Shown here piece by piece: positions 33,555-42,369 of a DNA stretch of 64,000 nt. Origin of the DNA: Streptomyces rimosus subsp. rimosus (GTDB lineage: Bacteria; Actinomycetota; Actinomycetes; Streptomycetales; Streptomycetaceae). The translations under genes and the position numbers were made by a program. The notes under the pieces were generated by a model that was not told the DNA's origin, made no database searches, and saw only the letters and a list, made by a program, of their open reading frames with translations. The first letter of the stretch is position 1; each line of letters starts with the position of its first letter. The DNA lies in the NCBI RefSeq assembly GCF_000720725.1, contig NZ_JOCQ01000051.1, forward strand, positions 1 to 64,000, in the 5' to 3' direction.

Positions 33555-34229
33555 TCAGGATGGCCGGGGTGTGGCTGCCGCGCCGTTGACGACCATGCGG
33601 AACGTCCAGGCGAGCCGCTGTTCGGGGGTTCCGGAGAACAGGTCGTCACCGAGGGCGGCGATCCGCGGGTGCGTACTGGGCGAGGCCTGCCGCAGCGCGC
33701 TGACCAGCGCGTTGTGCTCCTCCTCCGCGCCCGGGTCGCGGTCGCGGGAGGACTGCTCGGCCGCGGTGGCGGTGGCCACCTGGAGCAGGGTGTCCACACT
33801 CCAGGCAGCCTGCGCGCCGGGCACGCCGCCCTCGTGCAGCAGGGCGAGGACCGCTTCGACCAGCGCCAGGTAGTTCGGCCCCGAGGGGCGGGCGACCAGC
33901 GCGGAGTGCGCGAGGCTCGGGTACTGGAACAGGGTGTGGGTGTACGAGCCGAGCACGTCCACCAGCCGCTCGCGCCAGTCGCCGGGCGCCCGGGCCGGGC
34001 CGAGGTCCACCGCGCCGAGAAGTTCCTCCAGGATCGCGGCGTGCAGCTCGGCGGTGTTGGCCACGTACACGTAGAGCGATGCGGGGCCGGTGTCGAGTTC
34101 CTTGGCCAGGCGGCGCATCGTCACCCGCCGCAGCCCTTCGGACCGCATCAGGGCCACGGCGGTGGCCACGATGCCTTCGTGGGTGAGGGCGGGCTTGGCG
34201 GGGCGCTCGCGGCGGCTGGGTGGGGTCAT
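33555..34229 (-). CDS. TetR/AcrR-family regulator
   Basis: ATG 34229-34227 gives 224 residues. The HTH is LTHEGIVATAVALMRSEGLRRVTMRRLAKELDTGPASLYVYVANTAELH. The C-terminal ligand domain (AWSVDTLLQVATATAAEQSSRD) belongs to the TetR_C group of aromatic or antibiotic sensors. It is transcribed with the TetX-like gene downstream and has two CGAACNNGTTCG palindromes immediately upstream of its start. Autorepression and induction by the monooxygenase substrate is the expected circuit. Confidence 0.85.
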   Translation of the reverse strand: MTPPSRRERPAKPALTHEGIVATAVALMRSEGLRRVTMRRLAKELDTGPASLYVYVANTAELHAAILEELLGAVDLGPARAPGDWRERLVDVLGSYTHTLFQYPSLAHSALVARPSGPNYLALVEAVLALLHEGGVPGAQAAWSVDTLLQVATATAAEQSSRDRDPGAEEEHNALVSALRQASPSTHPRIAALGDDLFSGTPEQRLAWTFRMVVNGAAATPRPS

Positions 34230-34242
34230 ACCTCCACCGTAG

Positions 34243-34269
34243 CGAACATGTTCGTTACGAACAAGTTCG
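34243..34269. promoter_or_regulatory. Double TetR operator
   Basis: Two 12-bp palindromes: CGAACATGTTCG (34243-34254) and CGAACAAGTTCG (34258-34269, with two central bases not symmetric), centres 15 bp apart. They lie 14 bases upstream of the TetR start on the minus strand. Confidence 0.75.
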
Positions 34270-34342
34270 TTGCTCGGTGCTGCGATCTGCGGTGCCGTCT
34301 GCCGCGCGGTAAATCGCCGTGCGCCGTACCGGACGCGCTGAC

Positions 34343-34348
34343 TAGGTT
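34343..34348 (+). promoter_or_regulatory. -10 box of the aph(3'') gene
   Basis: TAGGTT lies 7 bases upstream of GTG 34356, which suggests a leaderless transcript starting at the GTG. No consensus -35 is visible 17-18 bases upstream. Confidence 0.5.
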
Positions 34349-34355
34349 GGCGACC

Positions 34356-35177
34356 GTGATCGATCCGATGTCTGCATTCCGTACGCTGCTGCGCGCCGAC
34401 GGCGAGGGCGCCGGGTGGGAGCCCGTGGCGGACGGCGAGTCCGGGGCCGCGGTCTTCCGTTCGGCCGACGGTTCGCGCTACGCCAAGTGCGTCCCCGCCG
34501 ACCAGGCCGCCGCGCTGGAGGCGGAGCGGGACCGGGTGAGCTGGCTGGGTACGCAGGACGTTCCCGGGCCGCGGGTCCTCGACTGGCGCGTCGGCGCCGC
34601 CGGGGCCGGGCTGGTGACCAGCGCCGTCCGGGGAATTCCCGCCGATCGGGCCCCGGCCTCGATGCTCCGGGCGGCGTGGGAGCCGATCGCGGACGCCGTG
34701 CGGCGGTTGCACGAACTGCCGCCGGAGCGGTGCCCGTTCACACGCGGCCTCGGCGACATGTTCTCCCTGGCCCGCGATGTCGTCGCGCGGGGAGCGGTCA
34801 ATCCGGACTTCCTCCCCCGGGAGCAGCGGCACACGCCCGGTGCCGAACTGCTCGCGCGCCTCGTCCCGTACGTCGGACAGCGCCTCGCCCAGGAGGCCGC
34901 GCAGACCGTCGTCTGCCACGGGGACCTGTGCCTGCCCAACATCATCCTCGACCCGGACACGCCGGCCGTGGCGGGCTTCATCGACCTCGGCCGCCTCGGA
35001 CGCGCCGATCCGTACGCCGACCTCGCGCTGCTCTTCGCCACCGCCCGCGAGATGTGGGGCGACGACGAGCGGCGGTCACAGGCCGCGGAGGAGGCGTTCG
35101 CCGCCCGGTACGGCATGGCCCTCGACCGGGACCGCGAGCGGTTCTACCTGCATCTCGACCCCCTCACCTGGGGGTGA
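34356..35177 (+). CDS. aph(3''): Streptomycin 3''-phosphotransferase, APH(3'')-I type
   Basis: GTG 34356 (leaderless) or ATG 34368 gives 273 or 269 residues. The sequence closely follows the Streptomyces griseus streptomycin kinase as I remember it: GESGAAVFRSADG, RYAKCVPADQAAALEAERDRVSWL, the Brenner motif CHGDLCLPNIILDPDT (catalytic Asp), and FIDLGRLGRADPYADLALLF (metal-binding Asp). It transfers phosphate from ATP to the 3''-hydroxyl of streptomycin in the cytoplasm. No streptomycin biosynthesis genes are in the window. Its 3' end overlaps the convergent ATP-grasp gene by 14 bases. Confidence 0.85.
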   Translation: MIDPMSAFRTLLRADGEGAGWEPVADGESGAAVFRSADGSRYAKCVPADQAAALEAERDRVSWLGTQDVPGPRVLDWRVGAAGAGLVTSAVRGIPADRAPASMLRAAWEPIADAVRRLHELPPERCPFTRGLGDMFSLARDVVARGAVNPDFLPREQRHTPGAELLARLVPYVGQRLAQEAAQTVVCHGDLCLPNIILDPDTPAVAGFIDLGRLGRADPYADLALLFATAREMWGDDERRSQAAEEAFAARYGMALDRDRERFYLHLDPLTWG

Positions 35178-35988
35178 GACCGTCACCCGCGACCGACGGC
35201 CGGCCGGCGCGGCGCAGCGCCAGCGCCGCCAGCGCTTCCGGAGCGCCGTCCTGGCCCCGGATGCCGGGAAAGGCGTTGATGTCCACGATGAGCGGGGAGC
35301 CGTCGCCCGCGTCGATGACGTCCACGCCGTAGACGTCCAGCCCGAAGACCTCACCGGCCCGGCGCACCATGCCGGACCAGCCGGGCGGCAGGTCGGCGAG
35401 GGCGAGCGGCAGCGTGGGGCCGCGGCCCTCGGGCGAGAGTTCCGAGCGGCGCAGGGCGGCGAAGAGCCGGTCCCCCACCGCCCACAGTTTGTGGTCCCAC
35501 CCGCTGTTCGGGACGAATTCCTGCACCACGACCGGCTCCCGCGGATGCGCGGCGGCGAGCGCGCGCAGCTGTCCGCCGTTGTCGACGCGGGCCACCAGGT
35601 CGTGCTTGCGGCTGTACCGGCTCTTGACCACCACCGGGCCGGTGGGCCGCGGCCCGTCGGCCAGTTCGGCGAGCGTGGCGAAGGTACGGGTGCCCGCGAA
35701 GGGGAGCCCGGCTCGCCGGGCGCAGTGCGCCATCGCCGTACGGTCCTGGAGCAGCGCGGTCGCCGCGGCCGAGTTCACCACGGGGGCGCCGCGTTCCTCC
35801 AGGGCGCGGGCCAGCGCGAGCGCTTGAGAGGTACGGGCCTTCAGCAGGTAGACATCGGCGCACGGCTCTGGGACCTCACCCGCCGTCTCCGGGCCCAGCG
35901 TCACCACGTCGTGCTCGGGGCTGAGCAGGGCGGTGGCGGCGGCCAGCAGCGGATGGCCGGGGTCGCGCGTGATCAGGCCTATTCTCAC
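35164..35988 (-). CDS. RimK-type ATP-grasp ligase, second of a pair
   Basis: GTG 35988-35986 follows GGGAGAG and overlaps the stop of the upstream ATP-grasp gene by four bases (GTGA). The 274-residue protein has VYLLKARTSQALALARALEERG, the ATP-grasp lysine region GPVVVKSRYSRKHDLVARV, VQEFVPNSGWDHKLWAVGDRLFAALRR, and the magnesium site VYGVDVIDAGDGSPLIVDINAFPG. It resembles RimK/LysX amide ligases that join an amino group to a carboxylate with ATP. The start shows the MRIGLI.. substrate domain. It is translationally coupled to its paralog. Confidence 0.8.
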   Translation of the reverse strand: MRIGLITRDPGHPLLAAATALLSPEHDVVTLGPETAGEVPEPCADVYLLKARTSQALALARALEERGAPVVNSAAATALLQDRTAMAHCARRAGLPFAGTRTFATLAELADGPRPTGPVVVKSRYSRKHDLVARVDNGGQLRALAAAHPREPVVVQEFVPNSGWDHKLWAVGDRLFAALRRSELSPEGRGPTLPLALADLPPGWSGMVRRAGEVFGLDVYGVDVIDAGDGSPLIVDINAFPGIRGQDGAPEALAALALRRAGRPSVAGDGLTPR

Positions 35989-36983
35989 GAGCTCTCCCCC
36001 GCGGCCGCGGGAATCTGAACGGAGGCCGTGGCCTGCGCGGGAAGAGAAACCTCCACGGGCCCCGCGCCGGCGCCGGAATCGGGGTGCGCCCGGCCCGCCG
36101 GCAACGGCCCGCCGACCGCACCGTGCTGTTCCCCCGCACCGCACTGCTCCGTCGGGCCGGAGGCGGCTCCCTGCCCGGCGCGTGCCAGCCCCAGTACGGC
36201 CCGCGCCACGCGCGCCACCGCGTCCGGCACCTGCCGAAAGCTCGGGAAGTCGTTGACGTCGACGACCACCGGGCCGTCGGGCCCCAGCAGGATGTCCACG
36301 CCGTACAGGTCGAGGCCGTACACCGCCCCCACCTGGTCCGCGATCGCGGCGACCTCTGCCGACAGCGGTACGCGGCGTTCCCGTGCCGCGTGCTCCGGGT
36401 GGAGCGGGGAGCGGCGCTCGGTGGCGTACAGCTCGCCGCCGACGCAGTAGACCTTGATGTCGATGCCCGAATTGGGCACGTATGGCTGGGCGATGAGCAT
36501 GCCCTCCCGCGCCAGCTCGGGAGCCGTCGCGGCCAGCTCGTCCGGCGACGCGACCAGGTGCACGGCCCGGCCCGAGCTGCCGTCGGCGGGCTTGACGACC
36601 AGCGGGTACTCCGACGCGGGCAGCTCCGCCAGCAGTTCGGGGCGGGCCGCGGCCCAGGTCCGGGGCACCGGCAGCCCCCGGGCGCGGCCGATCGCCGCGG
36701 CCAGCGCCTTGTCCCGTACGCCCCGGATGGACCGGGCGTCGTTGACCGTCGTCATCCCGGCCGAGGCCGCCGCTTCGAGCAGGGTGAGTCCGGGCCCGCC
36801 GGAGACCGTCTTGAGCACCCACGCGTCGTGGGTGCCCGCCCGCACCGCCTCGGTCATGTGCAGCAGGGAACCGCCCGGCCGCGCCACGTCCACCTGGTGG
36901 CCCCAGGCGGTCAGTTGACGGATCACCTCGTTGGGCATGCCGTCGTGACGGTAGTTTTCCTCCACCAGGAAGCAGAGCCTCAT
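35985..36983 (-). CDS. RimK-type ATP-grasp ligase, first of a pair
   Basis: The 332-residue protein starts MRLCFLVEENYRHDGMPNEV and continues with RPGGSLLHMTEAV. ATP-grasp landmarks are VNDARSIRGVRDKALAAAIGRARGLPVPRTW, YPLVVKPADGSSGRAVHLV, IAQPYVPNSGIDIKVYCVGGELYATERRSP, and GLDLYGVDILLGPDGPVVVDVNDFPSF (Mg ligands). The last 50 residues are a Gly/Ala/Pro-rich tail with no fold. With the coupled second ligase it could add two residues to, or form two bonds on, one acceptor. Neither substrate nor product is evident; no precursor peptide gene is recognised. Confidence 0.8.
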   Translation of the reverse strand: MRLCFLVEENYRHDGMPNEVIRQLTAWGHQVDVARPGGSLLHMTEAVRAGTHDAWVLKTVSGGPGLTLLEAAASAGMTTVNDARSIRGVRDKALAAAIGRARGLPVPRTWAAARPELLAELPASEYPLVVKPADGSSGRAVHLVASPDELAATAPELAREGMLIAQPYVPNSGIDIKVYCVGGELYATERRSPLHPEHAARERRVPLSAEVAAIADQVGAVYGLDLYGVDILLGPDGPVVVDVNDFPSFRQVPDAVARVARAVLGLARAGQGAASGPTEQCGAGEQHGAVGGPLPAGRAHPDSGAGAGPVEVSLPAQATASVQIPAAAGESS

Positions 36984-37193
36984 CGATCTTCCTTGTAGTC
37001 CGCCGGGCCGGCCCGGCGCGTTGCGAGACCACAGGATGTCATGCGCCGCCCGGGGTGCTCGCCCCGGCGCCCGGCTGTTCCGGTCCGCCGGGCGCGGGGC
37101 GGTCTTCAGGCGCTCTGCTTCCGGGCCGAGCGGCCCGTCGTCGGCGGCGGACCCGGAGCACCCGACCCTGGCAAGTCAGGACGTTCGACCAGT

Positions 37194-38168
37194 TCAGGGC
37201 GTATGGCCGTGCGCGTGTTCCGCCGCGTGCGCCGCATGCTCGGCGCACAGGCAGCCGACGCCCTTCCCGATCCACTCGCGGCCGGTCCACTGCGGGTGCC
37301 GCCGGATCATCAGGTCCGCGATCTCGTCGGCGATCGTCTGCTCGCCGGCCGCCGAGTCCCGGCGGACCCATGTCTCGTACCGCAGCTCCGCGAGGTAGTC
37401 GCGCACGTCGGCGAGGAGTTGCGGGCCGCCGGCCTCGCCGTGGCCCGGCACCACGGTCCGCGGGCGGCGGGCCGCCAGCCGCTCCATGACCGCGAGCCAG
37501 CGGGTGCCGGAGACATCGGTGTCGTGCGGCGGGAACCACGGGAAGATGGCGAACTGTCCCGCTTCCACGAGGTCGCCGGTGAACAGCACGTCAGCGTCCG
37601 GGACGTCGATCACCTGGTCGCCCTTGCTGTGCGCCCGGCCGGTGGCCCGCAGGTGCACCACCCGGCCGCCCAGGTCCAGGTCGTACGACCGGTCGTAGAC
37701 GACGTCGGGCCGTACCGGCCGGGCCCCCTCCAGCTGACGCGCGGCCGACTCGCTGAGCTGCCGGAACATCTCCAGGTAGCCGGGGCCCTTGGTCTCCAGG
37801 TCCACGGCCTGGTCCCGGTTGGCCAGGTAGGTCGCGGCGCCGGTGAAGGCCTGCGCGCCGAAGGCGTGCTCGGGATGGAAGTGTGTCGTCGTCAGATAGA
37901 GCCTGCGGCCCCGGGCGTGGTCCGCCGCGAATTCCAGGACCCGCTCCGCGTTGCGGGGTCCCATGCCGGTCTCCACGACCAGGACGGCGTCCCGGCCGCC
38001 GATGATGCCGATGTTCGGCACGAGCTGCACTCCCTGGTCGGGTATGACCACCAGATCGTCGGCGATCTCCCGGGCCCCGGCGACCCGCACGACGGGCTCC
38101 GGCCCGTCGTGCCGGACCGCTTCCGGCGCCCCGGCCGCCGTCCCCGCTTCCGCGGCCACCTCTGCCAT
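37194..38168 (-). CDS. MBL-fold metallo-hydrolase
   Basis: ATG 38168-38166 follows GAGGAG and gives 324 residues. The metal site THFHPEHAFG has the HxHxxH pattern with Glu in place of the usual Asp. Further ligands lie in DVLFTGDLVEAGQF and VVPGHGEAGG. The pattern is that of quinoprotein-relay or SoxH-like MBL hydrolases. A C-terminal helical region ends CLCAEHAAHAAEHAHGH, His-rich and unusual, possibly an extra metal site. It is divergent from the LysR gene, whose 8-3-8 operator lies between them. It precedes the two ATP-grasp genes on the same strand, about 210 bases away. Confidence 0.8.
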   Translation of the reverse strand: MAEVAAEAGTAAGAPEAVRHDGPEPVVRVAGAREIADDLVVIPDQGVQLVPNIGIIGGRDAVLVVETGMGPRNAERVLEFAADHARGRRLYLTTTHFHPEHAFGAQAFTGAATYLANRDQAVDLETKGPGYLEMFRQLSESAARQLEGARPVRPDVVYDRSYDLDLGGRVVHLRATGRAHSKGDQVIDVPDADVLFTGDLVEAGQFAIFPWFPPHDTDVSGTRWLAVMERLAARRPRTVVPGHGEAGGPQLLADVRDYLAELRYETWVRRDSAAGEQTIADEIADLMIRRHPQWTGREWIGKGVGCLCAEHAAHAAEHAHGHTP

Positions 38169-38284
38169 GTCGGCTCCTCGGCGTTGCGATGATGTCGGTC
38201 CGCCGGCCCCTACGGCGGCGGATCCGGTACGCCGTCGAGTCCACCGCCCGCGCTCCGCGGCGTCCAACACCGATCCCGTCGGCC

Positions 38285-38303
38285 CGATACCGCATCGGTA
38301 TCG
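38285..38303. promoter_or_regulatory. LysR-type operator
   Basis: A perfect inverted repeat, CGATACCG-CAT-CGGTATCG, 7 bases before the LysR start, in the divergent promoter of the MBL hydrolase. It has the T-N11-A-like symmetry usual for LysR binding sites. Confidence 0.75.
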
Positions 38304-38310
38304 TTGCTGG

Positions 38311-39177
38311 ATGGAGCTACGCGTACTGCGCTATTTCGTGGCGGTCGCCGAGGAACGCCACTTCGGCAGGGCCGCCGCGCGGCTGCACATGACCCAGCCC
38401 CCGCTGAGCCGCGCCATCCGCCGGCTGGAGGCCGACCTCGGCTGCACGCTGCTGGACCGCTCCCCCACCGGGGTCTCCCTGACCGCCGCCGGGGCCGCGC
38501 TGCTCGACGAGGCGGGTACGCTCCTGGCGCAGGCCGACCGGGCGCGCGTGCGGGTGGCCGCGGCGGCAGGTACGGCCACCCTGGCGGTCGGCACCCTCGC
38601 CGACAGCGTCGAGGAGGCCGGGACGTGCCTGGCCGCCGCCTACCGGGACCGCCACCCCCACGTATGCATCCGTATCCGCGAGGCCGACCTGAGCGATCCG
38701 ACCGCCGGGCTGCGCGCCGGGCTGGTCGATGTGGCCCTGACCCGCGCGCCGTTCGAGGACTCCGGCCTGACCACCCGGGTCCTGCGCTCGGACCCGGTCG
38801 GCGTGGTCCTGCGCCCGGACGATCCGCTGGCCGGGCGCGACAGTCTGAGCATCGACGAGCTCGCCGACCGCCGGTGGTTCCGGCTGCCCGAGGGAACCGA
38901 TCCCGTCTGGAACGCCTACTGGGCCCGGCGTCCGGGCACCGCCCACGGTGAGGGTCCCGTCGTACGGACCGTCCACGAATGTCTTCAGTCGGTGCTGTGG
39001 AGCGGAACGGTGGGGCTGGCCCCGCTGGTCCGCTCCCTGCCCGGCGGGCTCACCGTCGTCCCGTTGACCGACATGCCGCCCAGCCCCCTCGTCATCGCGT
39101 GGCGCAGCGGCGACACCAGCCCGCTCGTCCGCTCCTTCGCGCGGATCGCGGCCGAGCTGTGGAACCGGAATCGGTGA
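38311..39177 (+). CDS. LysR-family transcription regulator
   Basis: ATG 38311 gives 288 residues. The N-terminal winged helix is LRYFVAVAEERHFGRAAARLHMTQPPLSRAIRRLEADLG. The two effector subdomains follow (AVGTLADSVEEAGTCLAAAYRD, TRAPFEDSGLTTRVLRSDPVGVVLRPDDPLAG). It most likely controls the divergent MBL-fold hydrolase through the palindrome at 38285-38303, and itself. The inducer is unknown. Sequence features are those of the AlsR/BenM-like group with short C-terminus. Confidence 0.85.
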   Translation: MELRVLRYFVAVAEERHFGRAAARLHMTQPPLSRAIRRLEADLGCTLLDRSPTGVSLTAAGAALLDEAGTLLAQADRARVRVAAAAGTATLAVGTLADSVEEAGTCLAAAYRDRHPHVCIRIREADLSDPTAGLRAGLVDVALTRAPFEDSGLTTRVLRSDPVGVVLRPDDPLAGRDSLSIDELADRRWFRLPEGTDPVWNAYWARRPGTAHGEGPVVRTVHECLQSVLWSGTVGLAPLVRSLPGGLTVVPLTDMPPSPLVIAWRSGDTSPLVRSFARIAAELWNRNR

Positions 39178-39294
39178 TAGGGCGCTTCCGGCGGATGGCG
39201 CATTTCCGGCCTTCGTTCCGCTTCTGACGTGATCATGGCTCTTTCACCTCGTAAGCTACTCGCGGTGACCACTGGGCCAGGGGAGACAACGCTG

Positions 39295-42003
39295 ATGGAA
39301 TTCCGGCTGCTCGGGCCGGTATCGGCCTTCTCGGGGGACGAACAGGTGCCGCTCGGGCCGCCCAAGCGGCGGGCCGTCCTGGCACTGCTGGTGCTGGCCG
39401 AAGGCGCCCCCGTGGCGGCCGAGCGCATCGCCGAGGCGCTGTGGGACACCGAGCCCCCGACACATGCCCGGACCATCGTCTACGGCCATGTCTCCGCCCT
39501 GCGCGGTCTGCTGCACAGCGAACCCGCGGCCCGCGTCGCCACCGAGGGCGGCGGTTACGCGCTGCACGCGCCGCCGGAGTCGGCGGACGTGTGGCGGTTC
39601 CAGGCGCTGGTGCGCCGGGCCGCGGGCGGGCCGGCCGGCGAGGAGTCGGCCGCGCTGCTGCGCGAGGCCCTGGGACTGTGGCGCGGCCGGGCGCTCGGCG
39701 GGGCGGGGGGCACGCCGCTGATAGCCGCGGCGGCCGACCGGCTGACCGAGGAACGGCTCGCCGCGCTGGAGCAGTTCGCCGCGGTCCTGCACGCCTGCGG
39801 CCGGGGCGCGGAAGCGCTGGGTCTGCTGCGGCCCGCCACCGAGCGGCACCCGCTGCGCGAGTCCCTGATCGCGGCCACCGTACGGGCGTTGCACGACGCC
39901 GATCGCCAGGCCGACGCCCTCGACCTCTACCGCCGTACGCAACGCCTGCTCGCCCAGGAGCTGGGTGTCGACCCCGGGGCCGCGCTGTCCGAGGCGTACC
40001 TCGCCATCCTGCGCACCCGGCCGGCCGCCGACCGGACCGCCCCGGCAACGCCGCCCGAGGCCCCGGCACCACGGCCTGCCGCCCCGGACGCTCCCCCGCC
40101 CCCCTGTCTCCTCCCGCGCGCCCCGGCCGGGTTCGTGGGCCGTACGGAAGATTTCGACCGGCTCACCGGGACCGCGCGGTCGGGCAACCCGCCGCTGAGC
40201 GTGGTCACCGGCCCGGCCGGGGTCGGCAAGACCTCGCTGGCGGTGCACTGGGCGTACGCGCACGCCGGTGACTTCCCCGACGGAATCCTCTACGCCGATC
40301 TGCACGCCATGGAACCGGACGGCACCGGCCCGCAGCCGCCCGGCGTGCTGCACGACTTCCTCCAGGCGCTCGGCGTACCGGAGGAACGCCTGCCGGGCGA
40401 CGCGCGCGCCGCGGAGCACCTCTACCGCTCGCTGCTCACCGGCCGCCGCACCCTGATCCTGCTCGACAACGCCCGCGACTCGGCCCAGGTGCGTCCGCTG
40501 CTGCCCGGTACGCCCGGGTGCACCGTGCTGGTGACCAGCCGCAACCGGCTGGAGGGACTGGTGGTCAGCGACTGCGCCCGGCTGCTGCCGCTGGAGCGTC
40601 TGGCGCCGGTGGACGGCGTACGGGTCCTGCGGACCGTCATCGGCGACCTCCGGGTGGCGGCCGAGCCCGCCGCGGCCGAGGAACTGGCCGCGCTCTGCGA
40701 CGGTCTGCCGCTGGCGCTGCGGCTGGCCGCCGCCCGGCTCGCCGCGCGCCCCCGGCTGACGCTGCGCGCGATGGCCGACGACCTGCTCGACGAACACCAG
40801 CGGCTCTCCCTGCTGACCGGGGAAGACGCCGGTGTGGCGGCGACGCTGCGGCTGAGCGTGCAGCAGCTGCCGCCGGCCGGCGCGCTGCTCTTCCGCCAAC
40901 TGGCGCTGCACGTCGGCTCCGAACTCGACAACGCTGCCGCGGCGGCGCTCAGCGGCCTGTCGCCCGTCGAGACGCGTACCGCCCTGGACGAACTGGCCGC
41001 CGCCCACCTCGTCGAGGAGTGGACCGGCGACCGGTATCTGATGCACGACCTGACCCGGCTGTACGCCCGGTCCTGCGCGGCCGAGGCCGACCCGGCGGGG
41101 CTGCAGCGCCTGCTGGTGCACTACCTGTCCGCCGGACAGGCCGCCGCGGCGGCGGCCGAACCCGGCAGCCAGCCCTGCGCCGCGCTGCCCCCGGGCGTGC
41201 CCCCGCCCGCCGCGCCGCCGGTCTTCGCCGACCGCGCCGAGGCGATGACCTGGTATGTCACCGAGCGCGCCAACCTCACCGCCGCCGTGGCCGCGGCGGC
41301 CGACGCCGGGCACCCGGATCTCGCCTGGCGCATCGCCGTACAGCTGTGGCCGCTGGTCGTACGGCAGGTGCACGACGGCTGGGAGCCGACCCTGGAACGC
41401 GCCCTGGCCGCCGCCACCGCGCTGGACGATCCGGACGCCGAGTCGCGGCTGTGCTCGCTGCTCGGCTGGGTCCTCACGGAGAACGGGCAGCACGCCGCGG
41501 CGCTGGAACACCTGCGGCGCGCACCGGATCTGGCCGTACGGGCCAAGGACCCGCGCGGCCAGGTGATCGCACTGATCAACTGGGCGGCGGCCCTTGAGCG
41601 CGCCGGTGACCTCTCCGGCGCCGGAACCCGGCGCGAACAGGCCGCACGCATGGCACACGCCCTGGGACACCCGCACACCGAAACCCTGGCCCTCTACCAC
41701 CTGGCCGCCCACTGCCTCACCGTCGGCCGCCCCGACGAGGCCCTGCCCCACTGCCAACACGCCCTGACCCTCGCCCCGGACCAGACCTCGGACGAACGCC
41801 GGGCACTGCTCCTCGACACCTACGGCAAGGCCCTCCAGTCCCTGGGCCGCGAAGCGGAGGCCCGCCGCTGCTTCACGGAGGCGGCAGCGCTCGCGGGACC
41901 GCTGGGCCCGGACGGTAACTCGGCAGCCGAACGGGAGGGGAGCGGGCCGGGGGGTGCGGGTGCCGGTGCGGGCAGGGGGAATATCCGCGCGCTTGCGGGG
42001 TGA
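39295..42003 (+). CDS. SARP-type regulator with BTAD, NB-ARC and TPR domains (AfsR-like)
   Basis: ATG 39295 follows AGGGGAG; 902 residues. Residues 1-95 are the OmpR-like DNA-binding domain (MEFRLLGPVSAF, PPKRRAVLALLVLAEG). The bacterial transcriptional activation domain follows to about 250 (HDADRQADALDLYRRTQRLLAQELGVDPG). A P-loop ATPase lies at 306-314 (GPAGVGKTS), with a Walker B-like TLILLDNARDSAQVRPLLPG. TPR repeats lie from about 700. This is the AfsR architecture: an ATP-driven activator of secondary metabolism or morphogenesis. No TTA codon was noticed. It is transcribed alone and not near a recognisable large biosynthetic cluster, so it may act on the small cassettes here or elsewhere. 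Confidence 0.85.
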   Translation: MEFRLLGPVSAFSGDEQVPLGPPKRRAVLALLVLAEGAPVAAERIAEALWDTEPPTHARTIVYGHVSALRGLLHSEPAARVATEGGGYALHAPPESADVWRFQALVRRAAGGPAGEESAALLREALGLWRGRALGGAGGTPLIAAAADRLTEERLAALEQFAAVLHACGRGAEALGLLRPATERHPLRESLIAATVRALHDADRQADALDLYRRTQRLLAQELGVDPGAALSEAYLAILRTRPAADRTAPATPPEAPAPRPAAPDAPPPPCLLPRAPAGFVGRTEDFDRLTGTARSGNPPLSVVTGPAGVGKTSLAVHWAYAHAGDFPDGILYADLHAMEPDGTGPQPPGVLHDFLQALGVPEERLPGDARAAEHLYRSLLTGRRTLILLDNARDSAQVRPLLPGTPGCTVLVTSRNRLEGLVVSDCARLLPLERLAPVDGVRVLRTVIGDLRVAAEPAAAEELAALCDGLPLALRLAAARLAARPRLTLRAMADDLLDEHQRLSLLTGEDAGVAATLRLSVQQLPPAGALLFRQLALHVGSELDNAAAAALSGLSPVETRTALDELAAAHLVEEWTGDRYLMHDLTRLYARSCAAEADPAGLQRLLVHYLSAGQAAAAAAEPGSQPCAALPPGVPPPAAPPVFADRAEAMTWYVTERANLTAAVAAAADAGHPDLAWRIAVQLWPLVVRQVHDGWEPTLERALAAATALDDPDAESRLCSLLGWVLTENGQHAAALEHLRRAPDLAVRAKDPRGQVIALINWAAALERAGDLSGAGTRREQAARMAHALGHPHTETLALYHLAAHCLTVGRPDEALPHCQHALTLAPDQTSDERRALLLDTYGKALQSLGREAEARRCFTEAAALAGPLGPDGNSAAEREGSGPGGAGAGAGRGNIRALAG

Positions 42004-42048
42004 GGGGGCGCGAACAGGGCCGTAGCGATCGCCCCGCTGCCACCGCTG

Positions 42049-42369
42049 TCAGTCGGTTCGCCGGGCGCTTGGGCCGAGGTCGCGTCCGTCCAGAACTTCG
42101 ATGTCGGTGACAGTGGTCCGGGAGGGATCCAGACTCAGCCAGATGATGTCCATGCCGTCACGTCCGAGTCGGATCATCGAGGAACCCGACGAACCGGGCG
42201 GCGCGGTCAGCAGGCTGACGCATGTCGCGGTACAGGTGCACGGGCCGCGGTAGGGCAGACCGGCGACCACCTCGGCCAGCGGTTCACCCTCAGCACGCAG
42301 CAGCTCAGCGATCTCAGCAGCAAGTGCCGGGAACACTTCCGCCAGCCGTGGGTACAGCCCATTCGTCAT
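42049..42369 (-). CDS. Small hypothetical protein
   Basis: ATG 42369-42367 begins MTNGLYPRLAEVFPALAAE. 106 residues: a helical N-terminal third, then CTCTATCVSLLT (three cysteines close together) and WLSLDPSRTTVTDIEVLDGRDLG. The Cys cluster could bind metal or form a disulfide. The codon bias is typical of a real gene. It faces the SARP gene and ends close to it. I do not recognise a family. Confidence 0.5.
   Translation of the reverse strand: MTNGLYPRLAEVFPALAAEIAELLRAEGEPLAEVVAGLPYRGPCTCTATCVSLLTAPPGSSGSSMIRLGRDGMDIIWLSLDPSRTTVTDIEVLDGRDLGPSARRTD

Noticed and set aside
36980..37042. Twenty-residue frame overlapping the ATP-grasp start, as a graspetide precursor
   Set aside because: No ribosome binding site and no Thr/Ser-with-Asp/Glu core motif; overlap with ATG is easily fortuitous.
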